Source: a bacterium
GTDB taxonomy: Bacteria; Planctomycetota; UBA1135; GCA-002686595
NCBI GenBank assembly: GCA_030428395.1
Contig: JAUIDW010000009.1
Location: 1-43,494 of the forward strand
Reading direction: 5' to 3'
DNA: 43,494 nt
Shown here: positions 9,819 to 16,612 of the stretch, one piece after another
Layout of the letters: the number at the start of each line of letters is the position of its first letter
Position numbering within the stretch: the first letter of the stretch is position 1
Position numbers and translations under genes: made by a program
The notes under the pieces: generated by a model
Seen by the model: only the letters and a program-made list of their open reading frames with translations
What the model was told of the DNA's origin: nothing
Database searches by the model: none

Positions 9819-10753
9819 CCCCGATGCCCGACCCCGGCGCTGGGCAGCCGAGCCGCCTGGCGGCGCTGACGAGCCCCAAGTCCCTGATCACCTTCCTGAT
9901 CACCGTCATCCTGGTGGTCGGCGAGGCGCGCTACGGCGCGCTGGGAGGGTTCGAGAAGCTGGCGCTCACCCTGGGGACCTGCGTGCTCGTCGAGGCGGGC
10001 CTGGGATACTTCCTGCTCGGCCGCGTCCCGCCCCTGCAGAGCGCGTACATCTCCGGCGTCAGCCTCTCGCTGCTCCTGCGCCCCACGGGCGGGCTGGCCT
10101 GGCCCTTCGTCGTCGGCGCGGCGCTCGCGATCGGCTCCAAGTACGTGCTGCGCTACCGGGGCCGCCACCTGTGGAACCCGAGCAACCTCGGGATCGCGCT
10201 GCTCCTGCTGCTGGCGCCGAACCGCGTCGCCATCCTCTCGCACGAGCTGGGCAACGACCTGGTCGTCAACGCCGTGATCTGGGGGCTCGGCCTGCTGATC
10301 GCGGCGCGTGCGCGCGTCCTGCACGTCTCGGCGACCTACGCGCTGGCCTTCGTCACCCTCGCCGCGGGGCGCGCGTGGCTGCTCGGCGCGCCCCTGCTCG
10401 CGGAGCTCGCGCCGATCACGGGGCCGATGTACCAGCTGCTCGTGTTCTTCATGCTGACCGACCCGCGCACCACGGTCCGCAGCCGCCGCGGGCGGATCCT
10501 GACCGTGCTGGTCGTCGCGCTGGTGGAGGCGGGGATCCGCCTCGGCAACGACCTCGAGGTCGCCGCCCTCGCGCCCCTCGCGCCGGCGCCGCCGATCCTG
10601 GCGCTCTTCGTGGTGGGGCCCATCGCGCTGTACGTCGACCTGCTCCTCGCGGCGCGCGCCTCGGCGGCCGCGCCGTCGCGCGAGGTCGCGCCGGCCCCGC
10701 GCGCGGAGCCCGCCGCGGACGCGCCCGCGGCGTCGCGGGGAGGGGCCTCGTGA
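9815..10753 (+). CDS. RnfD/NqrB/UnbU-like integral membrane protein
   Basis: A 312-residue protein with roughly nine or ten hydrophobic segments. It carries the RnfD/NqrB signature WNPSNLGI, a FMLTDPRTT segment equivalent to the ATDP region of RnfD, and repeated Gly-rich helices. I do not see the S(G/T)AT motif used for covalent FMN attachment in RnfD and NqrB. It therefore resembles the UnbU branch, which is linked to ASPIC proteins, more than a working Rnf subunit; no other rnf or nqr genes are present. The last ~35 residues are an Ala/Pro-rich cytoplasmic tail. The ATGA overlap with the CRTAC1 gene indicates coupled translation and probably a physical partnership. It is the last gene of the run from 3614. 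Confidence 0.8.
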   Translation: MTPMPDPGAGQPSRLAALTSPKSLITFLITVILVVGEARYGALGGFEKLALTLGTCVLVEAGLGYFLLGRVPPLQSAYISGVSLSLLLRPTGGLAWPFVVGAALAIGSKYVLRYRGRHLWNPSNLGIALLLLLAPNRVAILSHELGNDLVVNAVIWGLGLLIAARARVLHVSATYALAFVTLAAGRAWLLGAPLLAELAPITGPMYQLLVFFMLTDPRTTVRSRRGRILTVLVVALVEAGIRLGNDLEVAALAPLAPAPPILALFVVGPIALYVDLLLAARASAAAPSREVAPAPRAEPAADAPAASRGGAS

Positions 10754-10838
10754 GGTCCGTGGCGCGTCCGCCCTGCGCCCGGGAGCGCCGGCGGGTAGAG
10801 TGCTCCTGAGCGGCGCCCGCGCCGCGGGGAGGAAGACC

Positions 10839-11426
10839 TTGAAGCACGCGCAGGATCCCGCGGTGGACGCGTACCTGGACCGGGCCACGGCGTGGCGCGG
10901 AGAGATGCGGAAGCTGCGGGCGATCCTGCTGGAGTGCGGGCTCGAGGAGGGCCTCAAGTGGGGCAAGCCGTGCTTCCAGCTCGAGGGCAAGAACGTCGCG
11001 ATCCTCCAGCCGTTCCGGAAGCACTGCGCCCTGATGTTCTTCCGGGGCGCGCTGCTCGAGGACACCCACGGCCTGCTCCGCAGCCAGGGCCCCAACTCGC
11101 GGTCCGCGATGCGCCTCGAGTTCACCGACGAGGCCGGGATCCGCAAGACGGTGGTGCGGTCCTACGTGAAGCAGGCCATGGCCGTGGAGCGCGCCGGGCT
11201 CCGCGTCGACCTCGAGGCGACGCGCGAGCCGGAGCTCCCCGAGGAGCTCACCCGGGCGCTGCGGAAGGACCGCGCGCTCGCGAAGGCCTTCGCCTCCCTG
11301 ACCCCGGGGCGCCGGCGGGCGTACGTCCTGCACTTCACCGGCGCGAAGCAGTCGCGGACCCGGGTCGCGCGCATCGAGCGCTGCACCCCGAAGATCCTCG
11401 CCGGCGTGGGCCCGAACGGTCGGTAG
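10839..11426 (+). CDS. YdeI/OmdA-family protein with DUF1801-like domain
   Basis: A 195-residue soluble protein. The start is assigned to TTG 10839 because GGGGAGGA ends six bases upstream and the family begins near DPAVDAYL; a GTG at 10800 would add 13 residues and has no ribosome site. The N-terminal half has the DUF1801 pattern (WRGEMRKLRAILLE, EEGLKWGKPCF, CALMFFRGALL). The C-terminal half has the YdeI/OmpD-associated signature (LTPGRRRAYVLHFTGAKQ, RVARIERCTPKIL). Family members are cytoplasmic and have been linked to peptide and stress responses, with no enzymatic activity established. It stands alone after the redox operon and before the porin gene. Confidence 0.8.
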   Translation: MKHAQDPAVDAYLDRATAWRGEMRKLRAILLECGLEEGLKWGKPCFQLEGKNVAILQPFRKHCALMFFRGALLEDTHGLLRSQGPNSRSAMRLEFTDEAGIRKTVVRSYVKQAMAVERAGLRVDLEATREPELPEELTRALRKDRALAKAFASLTPGRRRAYVLHFTGAKQSRTRVARIERCTPKILAGVGPNGR

Positions 11427-11489
11427 CGCGGCGCGGTCGCGCAGGTGCCGACGCGACCTCGCGGGCGAGCACACGACCGTCCCCGTTCT

Positions 11490-11534
11490 CCGGAATGGGC
11501 CGCCCGCTGCGCGGCATCCCCGCTACCATTCCGG
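11490..11534 (+). promoter_or_regulatory. 45-bp inverted repeat upstream of the DcaP-like porin gene
   Basis: Perfect 9-bp arms CCGGAATGG (11490-11498) and CCATTCCGG (11526-11534) flank a spacer that itself contains GCCGC/GCGGC. As RNA it would fold into a two-part hairpin ending 43 nt before the porin ATG at 11578. It could be a terminator of the YdeI-like gene, a protein-binding site, or a 5' leader structure. I cannot tell which from the sequence. Confidence 0.45.
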
Positions 11535-11577
11535 CCCCTCGGCCGAACCGTCTTCCCGGCCGGACCGGAGCGCTGCG

Positions 11578-12933
11578 ATGCAGATCCCTTCCCCCACGAT
11601 GCTCTTCCGTTCCCGGGCCGAGGCCGTCCTCGCCGCGGTCGCGCTCGCCGCGCCCGTCCCCGCGCTCGCGCAGGAGTCCGCGCAGGGGCCGGCTCCCACG
11701 GGCGCGGGCGAACCCGGGGTCGGCGAGCCCGGCGTGGGCAGCCTGAGCCGCTCCGAGCTCGAGGCGCTCGTGCGGGACCTCGAGGGCCGCATCGTGGTGC
11801 TCGAGGGCGACGCGAAGTCCGCGGACCACGACCCCGCCGTGGACCGCATGGAGGCCACGCACTCGACGCGGGAGGGCTACTGGAACATCCCCGGCACCGA
11901 CATGACGATCAAGCTGGGGGGCTACGTCAAGCTCGACGCGATCCACGACTTCGACGAGATCGGGAACGAGTACAAGTTCGCCACGCAGACGATCGCCGTG
12001 CCCGGGGGGAGCGAGCCGCGCACGACCTTCCACGCCCGCGAGACGCGCATCAACCTCGACGTGCGGCGCCCCTTCGGCCAGCACGAGGGCCGCGTCTTCA
12101 TCGAGGGCGACTTCTTCGGCGACGGCAACACCTTCGAGCTGCGGCACGCCTACGGCGAGGTCGGCGGGCTGCTGGCCGGGCAGACGTGGACCACGTACAT
12201 GGACCTGTCGTCCCGCCCGCACACGCTCGACTTCGAGGGGCCCGACGCCGAGCTCTTCGTGCGCCAGCCCATGGTGCGCTGGACGCAGGGGATCGGCGAC
12301 GGCGTCTCCTTCAGCGTGGCCCTGGAGGACTCGAGCCAGGACCTCACGACCACGGGCGGCTTCACGGGGGACGCCATCACGCCGTACCCCGACCTCACCG
12401 GCAACGTGCGCCTGGAGAACGAGCACCGCCACCTCCAGTTCTCCGGCGTCCTGCGCTACCTGAACTTCGAGGGGGACCCGGGCAGCCCCGACGAGAGCAC
12501 GATGGGCTGGGGGCTCGCCCTCTCGGGCAAGACCGAGCTGGGCGCGCCCTCCCGCCGGCTGATGGGGCAGGTGTCCGCGGGCGAAGGCAGCGCGCGCTAC
12601 AACCAGTCGCTGCGCGGCGCGGGCTCCGACGCCGTGCTGATGGCGAGCAGCCTCGACGCGCTCCCCCTCTACACGGGGGTCCTGGCCTACGAGCACGACT
12701 GGTCCGAGAAGTGGACCTCCGCCTTCGCGTACTCCCTCGCGAGCGTCGACAACGACTCGGCCCAGGCGGCCAACGCGCTGCACGAGACGCAGTCGGCCTC
12801 CGCGAACCTCGTGTGGCACCCGTACCCGCGATTCCTGACGGGCGTCGAGTACCTCTACGGCATTCGCGAGGACAACGACGGGCAGGACGGTGACGCCCAC
12901 CGCGTGCAGTTCTCGTTCAAGTTTCTCTTCTGA
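11578..12933 (+). CDS. DcaP-like outer membrane porin
   Basis: A 451-residue porin with a signal peptide (residues 1-31, ending PVPALAQ), a short coiled coil (LSRSELEALVRDLEGRIVVLE) and a long barrel. Family landmarks are IKLGGYVKLDAIHDFDEIG, TTFHARETRINLDVRRPFG, LLAGQTWTTYMDLS and a C-terminal aromatic strand ending FKFLF. DcaP of Acinetobacter is a trimeric channel for dicarboxylates and related anions. A GGAG lies 7 bp before ATG 11578; a second ATG at 11599 is possible but would shorten the signal peptide. The carbonic anhydrase gene follows 17 bp downstream, so the two are probably co-transcribed, which suggests anion or bicarbonate handling at the cell surface. A paralogue lies at 36983-38380. 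Confidence 0.85.
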   Translation: MQIPSPTMLFRSRAEAVLAAVALAAPVPALAQESAQGPAPTGAGEPGVGEPGVGSLSRSELEALVRDLEGRIVVLEGDAKSADHDPAVDRMEATHSTREGYWNIPGTDMTIKLGGYVKLDAIHDFDEIGNEYKFATQTIAVPGGSEPRTTFHARETRINLDVRRPFGQHEGRVFIEGDFFGDGNTFELRHAYGEVGGLLAGQTWTTYMDLSSRPHTLDFEGPDAELFVRQPMVRWTQGIGDGVSFSVALEDSSQDLTTTGGFTGDAITPYPDLTGNVRLENEHRHLQFSGVLRYLNFEGDPGSPDESTMGWGLALSGKTELGAPSRRLMGQVSAGEGSARYNQSLRGAGSDAVLMASSLDALPLYTGVLAYEHDWSEKWTSAFAYSLASVDNDSAQAANALHETQSASANLVWHPYPRFLTGVEYLYGIREDNDGQDGDAHRVQFSFKFLF

Positions 12934-12950
12934 AGGAAGCGAGCGTCCCC

Positions 12951-13748
12951 ATGTCCAACTGGACCATCCGCGCGGCCCGCACCGCGCTCCTGGGCTCGGC
13001 CCTGGCCCTCGTGGGCTGCAACTCGATCAGGCCGGGAGACCACCACTACTTCCACAAGGCCGAGCAACCGCACGCGGCCGAGTGGGGCTACGAGGGCGCC
13101 ATCGGCCCCGCGCACTGGGGCGACCTCTGCCCGGACTACGCGCTGGCCTCGACCGGCCGGCGGCAGTCGCCGATCGACATCCACGGCGCCACGCCGCAGG
13201 ACCTCTCCGCCGTCGAGTTCCGCTACCACCCCGCCGTGATCGACGTGCTCTACAACGGGCACACGGTCGAGGAGAAGGAGGACCTGGCGAGCTCCGTCGT
13301 CGTCGACGGCGTCGAGTACACGCTCCAGCAGTTCCACTTCCACTCGCCCAGCGAGCACACCGTCGACGGCGCCCACGCCGCGATGGAGATGCACCTCGTC
13401 CACAAGAGCGCGGCGGGCGACGTCGCCGTGGTCGCGGTCATGATCGAGGAGGGTGCGGAGAACGCGGCGTTCGCCCCGATCTGGAGCTTCCTGCCGGACG
13501 CGTCACGACCCGCGCGGACCTCCAGCACCACGGTGGACGCCGGCGCCCTGCTGCCGGCCGGCCGGCGCTACTACCGCTACGACGGCTCGTTCACGACGCC
13601 GCCCTGCACCGAGGGCGTGCTCTGGGTGGTCCTGCTGGAGCCCGTGCAGCTCTCCGGAACGCAGATCGCGCAGTTCCGGGCCGTGATCGAGGGCAACAAC
13701 CGCCCGGTGCAACCGCTGAACGGCCGCTCGATCGCCGTCTCGCGCTGA
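12951..13748 (+). CDS. Alpha-class carbonic anhydrase, lipoprotein
   Basis: A 265-residue enzyme that interconverts CO2 and bicarbonate. Residues 1-23 are a lipoprotein signal (LVGC23), so it is exported and lipid-anchored. The alpha-CA core is intact: GRRQSPIDI, the zinc ligands H129, H131 and H148 (QFHFHSPSEH, EMHLVH), E135, and FTTPPCTEGVLW with the gatekeeper Thr region. C60 and the Cys of PPCTEG match the disulfide of bacterial alpha enzymes. The mature N-terminus is His-rich (DHHYFHKAEQPH). An AAGGAAG ribosome site precedes the ATG. It directly follows the DcaP-like porin gene, and a strong hairpin comes after its stop. Confidence 0.95.
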   Translation: MSNWTIRAARTALLGSALALVGCNSIRPGDHHYFHKAEQPHAAEWGYEGAIGPAHWGDLCPDYALASTGRRQSPIDIHGATPQDLSAVEFRYHPAVIDVLYNGHTVEEKEDLASSVVVDGVEYTLQQFHFHSPSEHTVDGAHAAMEMHLVHKSAAGDVAVVAVMIEEGAENAAFAPIWSFLPDASRPARTSSTTVDAGALLPAGRRYYRYDGSFTTPPCTEGVLWVVLLEPVQLSGTQIAQFRAVIEGNNRPVQPLNGRSIAVSR

Positions 13749-13762
13749 CCGCGACGCGGCCT

Positions 13763-13783
13763 CGCCCCGCCCGGAGCGGGGCG
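13763..13783 (+). terminator. Terminator hairpin after the carbonic anhydrase gene
   Basis: A perfect 8-bp stem CGCCCCGC/GCGGGGCG with a 5-nt loop begins 15 bp after the stop codon. No T-run follows. A second stem-loop lies just downstream at 13809-13833. Confidence 0.55.
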
Positions 13784-13808
13784 TGCGCGACCCGCGTGCA
13801 GCGCGCGC

Positions 13809-13833
13809 CGCGCACCCCGGGCGCGGGTGCGCG
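13809..13833 (+). terminator. Second hairpin in the carbonic anhydrase-peptidase gap
   Basis: A perfect 9-bp stem CGCGCACCC/GGGTGCGCG with a 7-nt loop. With the hairpin at 13763-13783 it would form a tandem terminator insulating the M23 peptidase gene. A role in the peptidase leader is also possible. Confidence 0.45.
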
Positions 13834-13946
13834 CTGCTAGGATCGGCGTGCAGCGAAGGTCGCTCGCCCGTGCCGCGGACAGGTGCCGTCGGTGGCCACG
13901 CGGGGCGAGTGCGCTCCCGTCGTTCTCGAGCTCCGGAGGTGAAGCC

Positions 13947-15131
13947 ATGAACGCGTCCTCGTCCTCGGTCGTCCACTCGTTCCTGCTTCCCCTCGCGGGG
14001 CTCGCGGTGCTGGCCTCCCAGGGCCCCGGCGCGCTCGAGGGTCCGTTGCGGAGCACGCCCCTGGAGAGCCGGGGTCACGGCGTGTACGAGCCGCCGGCGG
14101 CGACGTGCCTCTCCGGCGCGGACCGGCGCCGGATCCAGGGCGAGATCGAGCGGAACCGGGTCGTCCTGGAGTCGCTCGGCGTGCTCCCGACCGCGCACTC
14201 CGGCGGCGCCGTGAACGGCCAGCGGTACCCGCTGGTCCTCTTCTCCTGGCCGGTCCGCGCCGTCGGCGCGGCCGCGCTCGACCCCGGCGTGCACGGGATC
14301 TCGAACTTCGTCGACAACGATCCGTCCGGCGGGACGCTGGTCGAGTTCCAGTGCGGCGCGCGCACCTACGACAACCACCGGGGGATCGACATCTTCTCGT
14401 GGCCGTTCCCCTGGAACCGCATGGCCGCGGACGAGATCCACGTCGTCGCCGCCGCGCCGGGTGTCGTCGTCGGCAAGCAGGACGGCTTCCCCGACCAGAG
14501 CTGCTCGACCTCGGGCGGGCAGTGGAACGCGGTCTACGTCCAGCACGAGGACGGCTCGATCGCCTGGTACGGGCACCTGAAGACGAACAGCGTGACGACC
14601 CGCATGGTCGGCGAGCGCGTCACGCGCGGGGAGTACCTCGGCGTGATGGGGAGCTCGGGGAACTCGACGGGGCCCCACCTGCACCTCGAGGTCTACGACG
14701 GGGGCGGGCAGCTGGTCGACCCGTTCGCCGGACCCTGCCGGGTGCTCGCCGAGCGCCCGACCTGGATCGAGCAGCCGCCGTACTACGACTCGGCGGTCAA
14801 CCGGCTGCAGGTGGGCAGCACGAGCGTCGTCATGAACCCGTGCCCCATGCCGGACGTGCCGAACGACGCGGTCGTCCTGTCCCGCGGGGCGCTGGGCTAC
14901 TTCACGACCTTCTACCGCGACCAGCGCGCGGGACAGACGAGCGTCTTCCGCATCGTCCGACCGGACGGCAGCACCCACCACACCTGGCAGCACGCCAGCG
15001 CCGTGCCGCACTACGCCGCGTCCTGGTGGTGGTGGAGCTTCTTCATTCCGACCAGCGTTCCGACGGGGACGTGGCGCTTCGAGGTCGTCTTCGAGGGCGA
15101 GACCTCCTCCACGGACTTCGTGGTCCAGTGA
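13947..15131 (+). CDS. Secreted M23-family metallopeptidase
   Basis: A 394-residue protein; GGAGGT sits 8 bp before ATG 13947. The N-terminus is a signal peptide (SFLLPLAGLAVLAS). The central part (about 150-265) is a LytM/M23 zinc endopeptidase domain. The first zinc motif is NHRGIDIF (H and D of HxxxD), then VAAAPGVVVG, WYGHLKTN and SSGNSTGPHLHLEVY, which holds the second H-x-H motif. M23 enzymes cut peptidoglycan cross-bridges or act on other peptide substrates outside the cell. The last ~110 residues are a beta-rich domain (VFRIVRPDGSTHHTWQH, FFIPTSVPTGTWRFEVVFEG) that looks like an immunoglobulin-type module. No partner gene is adjacent. Confidence 0.9.
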   Translation: MNASSSSVVHSFLLPLAGLAVLASQGPGALEGPLRSTPLESRGHGVYEPPAATCLSGADRRRIQGEIERNRVVLESLGVLPTAHSGGAVNGQRYPLVLFSWPVRAVGAAALDPGVHGISNFVDNDPSGGTLVEFQCGARTYDNHRGIDIFSWPFPWNRMAADEIHVVAAAPGVVVGKQDGFPDQSCSTSGGQWNAVYVQHEDGSIAWYGHLKTNSVTTRMVGERVTRGEYLGVMGSSGNSTGPHLHLEVYDGGGQLVDPFAGPCRVLAERPTWIEQPPYYDSAVNRLQVGSTSVVMNPCPMPDVPNDAVVLSRGALGYFTTFYRDQRAGQTSVFRIVRPDGSTHHTWQHASAVPHYAASWWWWSFFIPTSVPTGTWRFEVVFEGETSSTDFVVQ

Positions 15132-15154
15132 GCGCCCGGGCGAGTTCCTGATAG

Positions 15155-15170
15155 TTAGGCATTGACCTAA
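15155..15170 (+). promoter_or_regulatory. Palindromic operator upstream of the ArsR-type gene
   Basis: TTAGG-CATTGA-CCTAA is a perfect 5-bp inverted repeat with a 6-bp spacer, AT-richer than its surroundings, ending 26 bp before the ATG of the ArsR-type regulator. The embedded TTGACC could be a -35 element. Dimeric ArsR regulators bind such sites and often repress their own operon, so autoregulation is likely; this is inference. Confidence 0.5.
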
Positions 15171-15196
15171 GCGTTGGCCCGTGCCACGGTGTCCGC

Positions 15197-15556
15197 ATGA
15201 GCGCGGCCGCCGCGACCCTCGACCGGGCCTTCCACGCCCTCGCGAACCCCACCCGGCGCGCCGTCGTGGCGCGCCTGGGCCGCGGGCCGGCGACGGTCAG
15301 CGAGCTCGCCGAGCCCTTCGACATGGCGCTGCCCTCCTTCATGCAGCACCTGCGCGTGCTGGAGGACAGCGGCCTCGTGCGGACGCGCAAGCAGGGCCGC
15401 GTGCGCACGGTGCACGTCCGGCCCACCAGCCTGCGGCGGGCGGCCAGCTGGCTCGACGAGCAGCGCGACCTCTGGGAGCGGCGCCTGGACCGACTCGACG
15501 CGTACGTGCAGACCCTCGAGGAACCGGATGAACGACCGACCCGCGAGCGGCCCTGA
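15197..15556 (+). CDS. ArsR/SmtB-family transcriptional regulator
   Basis: A 119-residue winged-helix repressor: FHALANPTRRAVVARL, ATVSELAEPFDMALPSFMQHLRVLEDSGLV (recognition helix region) and the wing VRTRKQGRVRTVHV. It lacks the CxC metal site of metal-sensing ArsR proteins. It belongs to the group paired with AHSA1/SRPBCC genes, in which the ligand is usually unknown. The SRPBCC gene follows 48 bp downstream, with its own AGGAGG site. The palindrome at 15155-15170 is the probable autoregulatory site. Confidence 0.9.
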   Translation: MSAAAATLDRAFHALANPTRRAVVARLGRGPATVSELAEPFDMALPSFMQHLRVLEDSGLVRTRKQGRVRTVHVRPTSLRRAASWLDEQRDLWERRLDRLDAYVQTLEEPDERPTRERP

Positions 15557-15604
15557 GCGCGACCTCGCCCCGGAGCGCGTCGCGCTCGCGCAGGAGGGCT
15601 CCTG

Positions 15605-16081
15605 ATGCAGGGGGAGCTCAACGACCGCGAGCTGATCTGCACCCGCGTGCTCGGCGTCGCCCCCGCGGTGGCGTTCGCGGTGTGGACGGACCCCGCGCAC
15701 CTCGCGAAGTGGTGGGGGCCGGGCGGGTTCACGACGACGACCCACGCGATGGACCTGCGGCCGGGCGGCGAGTGGCGCTTCACGATGCACGGGCCGGACG
15801 GCCGCGACTACGCGAACCGCGTGCAGTTCCTCGAGGTGGAGGCGCCCGCCCGCCTGGTGTACCGCCACCTGGACGACGGGGAGGTCGAGCCGGTGAGCTT
15901 CCACGCCACGGTGACCTTCGCGCCGCTCGGCGCCGGCACCCTGCTCACGATGCGCATGGTCTTCGACACCCCCGAGGACCTGGCGCGGACGGAGGAGGCG
16001 TACGGAGCCTCCGAGGGGCTGCTGCAGACGCTCACGCGCCTGGCCGAGCACGTGGGCTCGTCCGGCGCGGCCACGTCCTGA
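15605..16081 (+). CDS. AHSA1/SRPBCC-domain protein
   Basis: A 158-residue START-like helix-grip protein. Landmarks are VAFAVWTDPAHLAKWWGPGGF near the N-terminus, MDLRPGGEWRFTMHGPDG in the middle, and TRTEEAYGAS-like and EGLLQTLTRLAEHV segments in the long C-terminal helix. AGGAGG precedes ATG 15605 by 7 bp. Proteins of this type bind hydrophobic ligands or act as stress or co-chaperone-like factors; many are controlled by the ArsR regulator encoded beside them, as here. No enzymatic function can be stated. Confidence 0.88.
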   Translation: MQGELNDRELICTRVLGVAPAVAFAVWTDPAHLAKWWGPGGFTTTTHAMDLRPGGEWRFTMHGPDGRDYANRVQFLEVEAPARLVYRHLDDGEVEPVSFHATVTFAPLGAGTLLTMRMVFDTPEDLARTEEAYGASEGLLQTLTRLAEHVGSSGAATS

Positions 16082-16097
16082 GCACGGCGCGGCCCTC

Positions 16098-16123
16098 GCC
16101 CCCGGGCGGTCCGCACCGGGGGC
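16098..16123. terminator. Bidirectional terminator hairpin between convergent genes
   Basis: A perfect 8-bp stem GCCCCCGG/CCGGGGGC with a 10-nt loop lies between the SRPBCC stop (16081, plus strand) and the stop of the small membrane protein gene (16161, minus strand). The position and symmetry suit termination from both sides. Confidence 0.55.
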
Positions 16124-16160
16124 CGGGTGCCCTCCGCCGACGCTCGCTCCGGGCGGCGCG

Positions 16161-16397
16161 CTAGCTGGCCTGGGTCAGGCAGGCCTGGTCGCAGTCGACC
16201 CGTTCCCTGTCCGGCAGCAGGCTGCAGGCCTTGACGCGCGGGCGCTCGGTGACGTCCTGGAAGGGCTGGAGCACGTCCACCACGGCGTAGGTCTTCCTGT
16301 GCGGGCACTCGAGCGCGCGGCGCACGAGCTTGCCGCGCATGAAGAAGACCAGCGCGACGCAGGCGATCGTGATGGGAATCAGGACCCAGAGTTCCAT
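16161..16397 (-). CDS. Small membrane protein with conserved-looking Cys motifs
   Basis: A 78-residue protein reading from ATG at 16397. Residues 1-20 form one transmembrane helix (ELWVLIPITIACVALVFFM). A basic stretch (RGKLVRR) and a cytoplasmic domain with ECPHRK, KACSLL and DCDQAC follow. Five cysteines (one in the helix and four in the soluble part) plus a His in so short a domain suggest a zinc or other metal site. I do not recognise the family. The GC pattern at third codon positions and the clean helix support a real gene. It converges on the SRPBCC gene and is followed upstream by the enhancer-binding protein gene on the same strand, about 215 bp away. Confidence 0.65.
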   Translation of the reverse strand: MELWVLIPITIACVALVFFMRGKLVRRALECPHRKTYAVVDVLQPFQDVTERPRVKACSLLPDRERVDCDQACLTQAS

Positions 16398-16584
16398 GGT
16401 TCCAGCTTCGTCCGCACCGCCGGGCGGCGCCATGCGCCGGAGTTCCCATTCCCGCGGGGATCGGTACGGAGCCGGGCGCCCTCCCCGGTCCCGCCGAAGC
16501 GGGGCGCGGGATCCGCGCGGGCTCCGGGGTCCGCCCGCCGCCCCGACGCGGCCCCCCAAGGGCCTCGGGGGAATCTCGAAGGAC

Positions 16585-16602
16585 GTCCGGGCTCTTCCGG
16601 AC
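16585..16602 (-). terminator. Hairpin after the enhancer-binding protein gene
   Basis: GTCCGG-GCTCTT-CCGGAC, a perfect 6-bp stem with a 6-nt loop, lies 11 bp beyond the regulator stop codon on the minus strand. No T-run follows. Confidence 0.4.
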
Positions 16603-16612
16603 CGGACCGGCC

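Noticed and set aside
8034-10753. An enediyne biosynthesis cluster
   Set aside because: Only UnbV- and UnbU-like genes are present; there is no polyketide synthase, thioesterase or resistance gene.
9815-10753. A working Rnf or Nqr complex
   Set aside because: A single RnfD-like gene without other subunits and without the covalent-flavin motif.
10800-10838. GTG 10800 as start of the YdeI-like gene
   Set aside because: No ribosome site, and the added residues are outside the family; TTG 10839 has a strong GGGGAGGA.
13838-13843. TAGGAT as a -10 element for the M23 peptidase gene
   Set aside because: No acceptable -35 sequence lies 16-18 bp upstream, where a hairpin stem is found instead.
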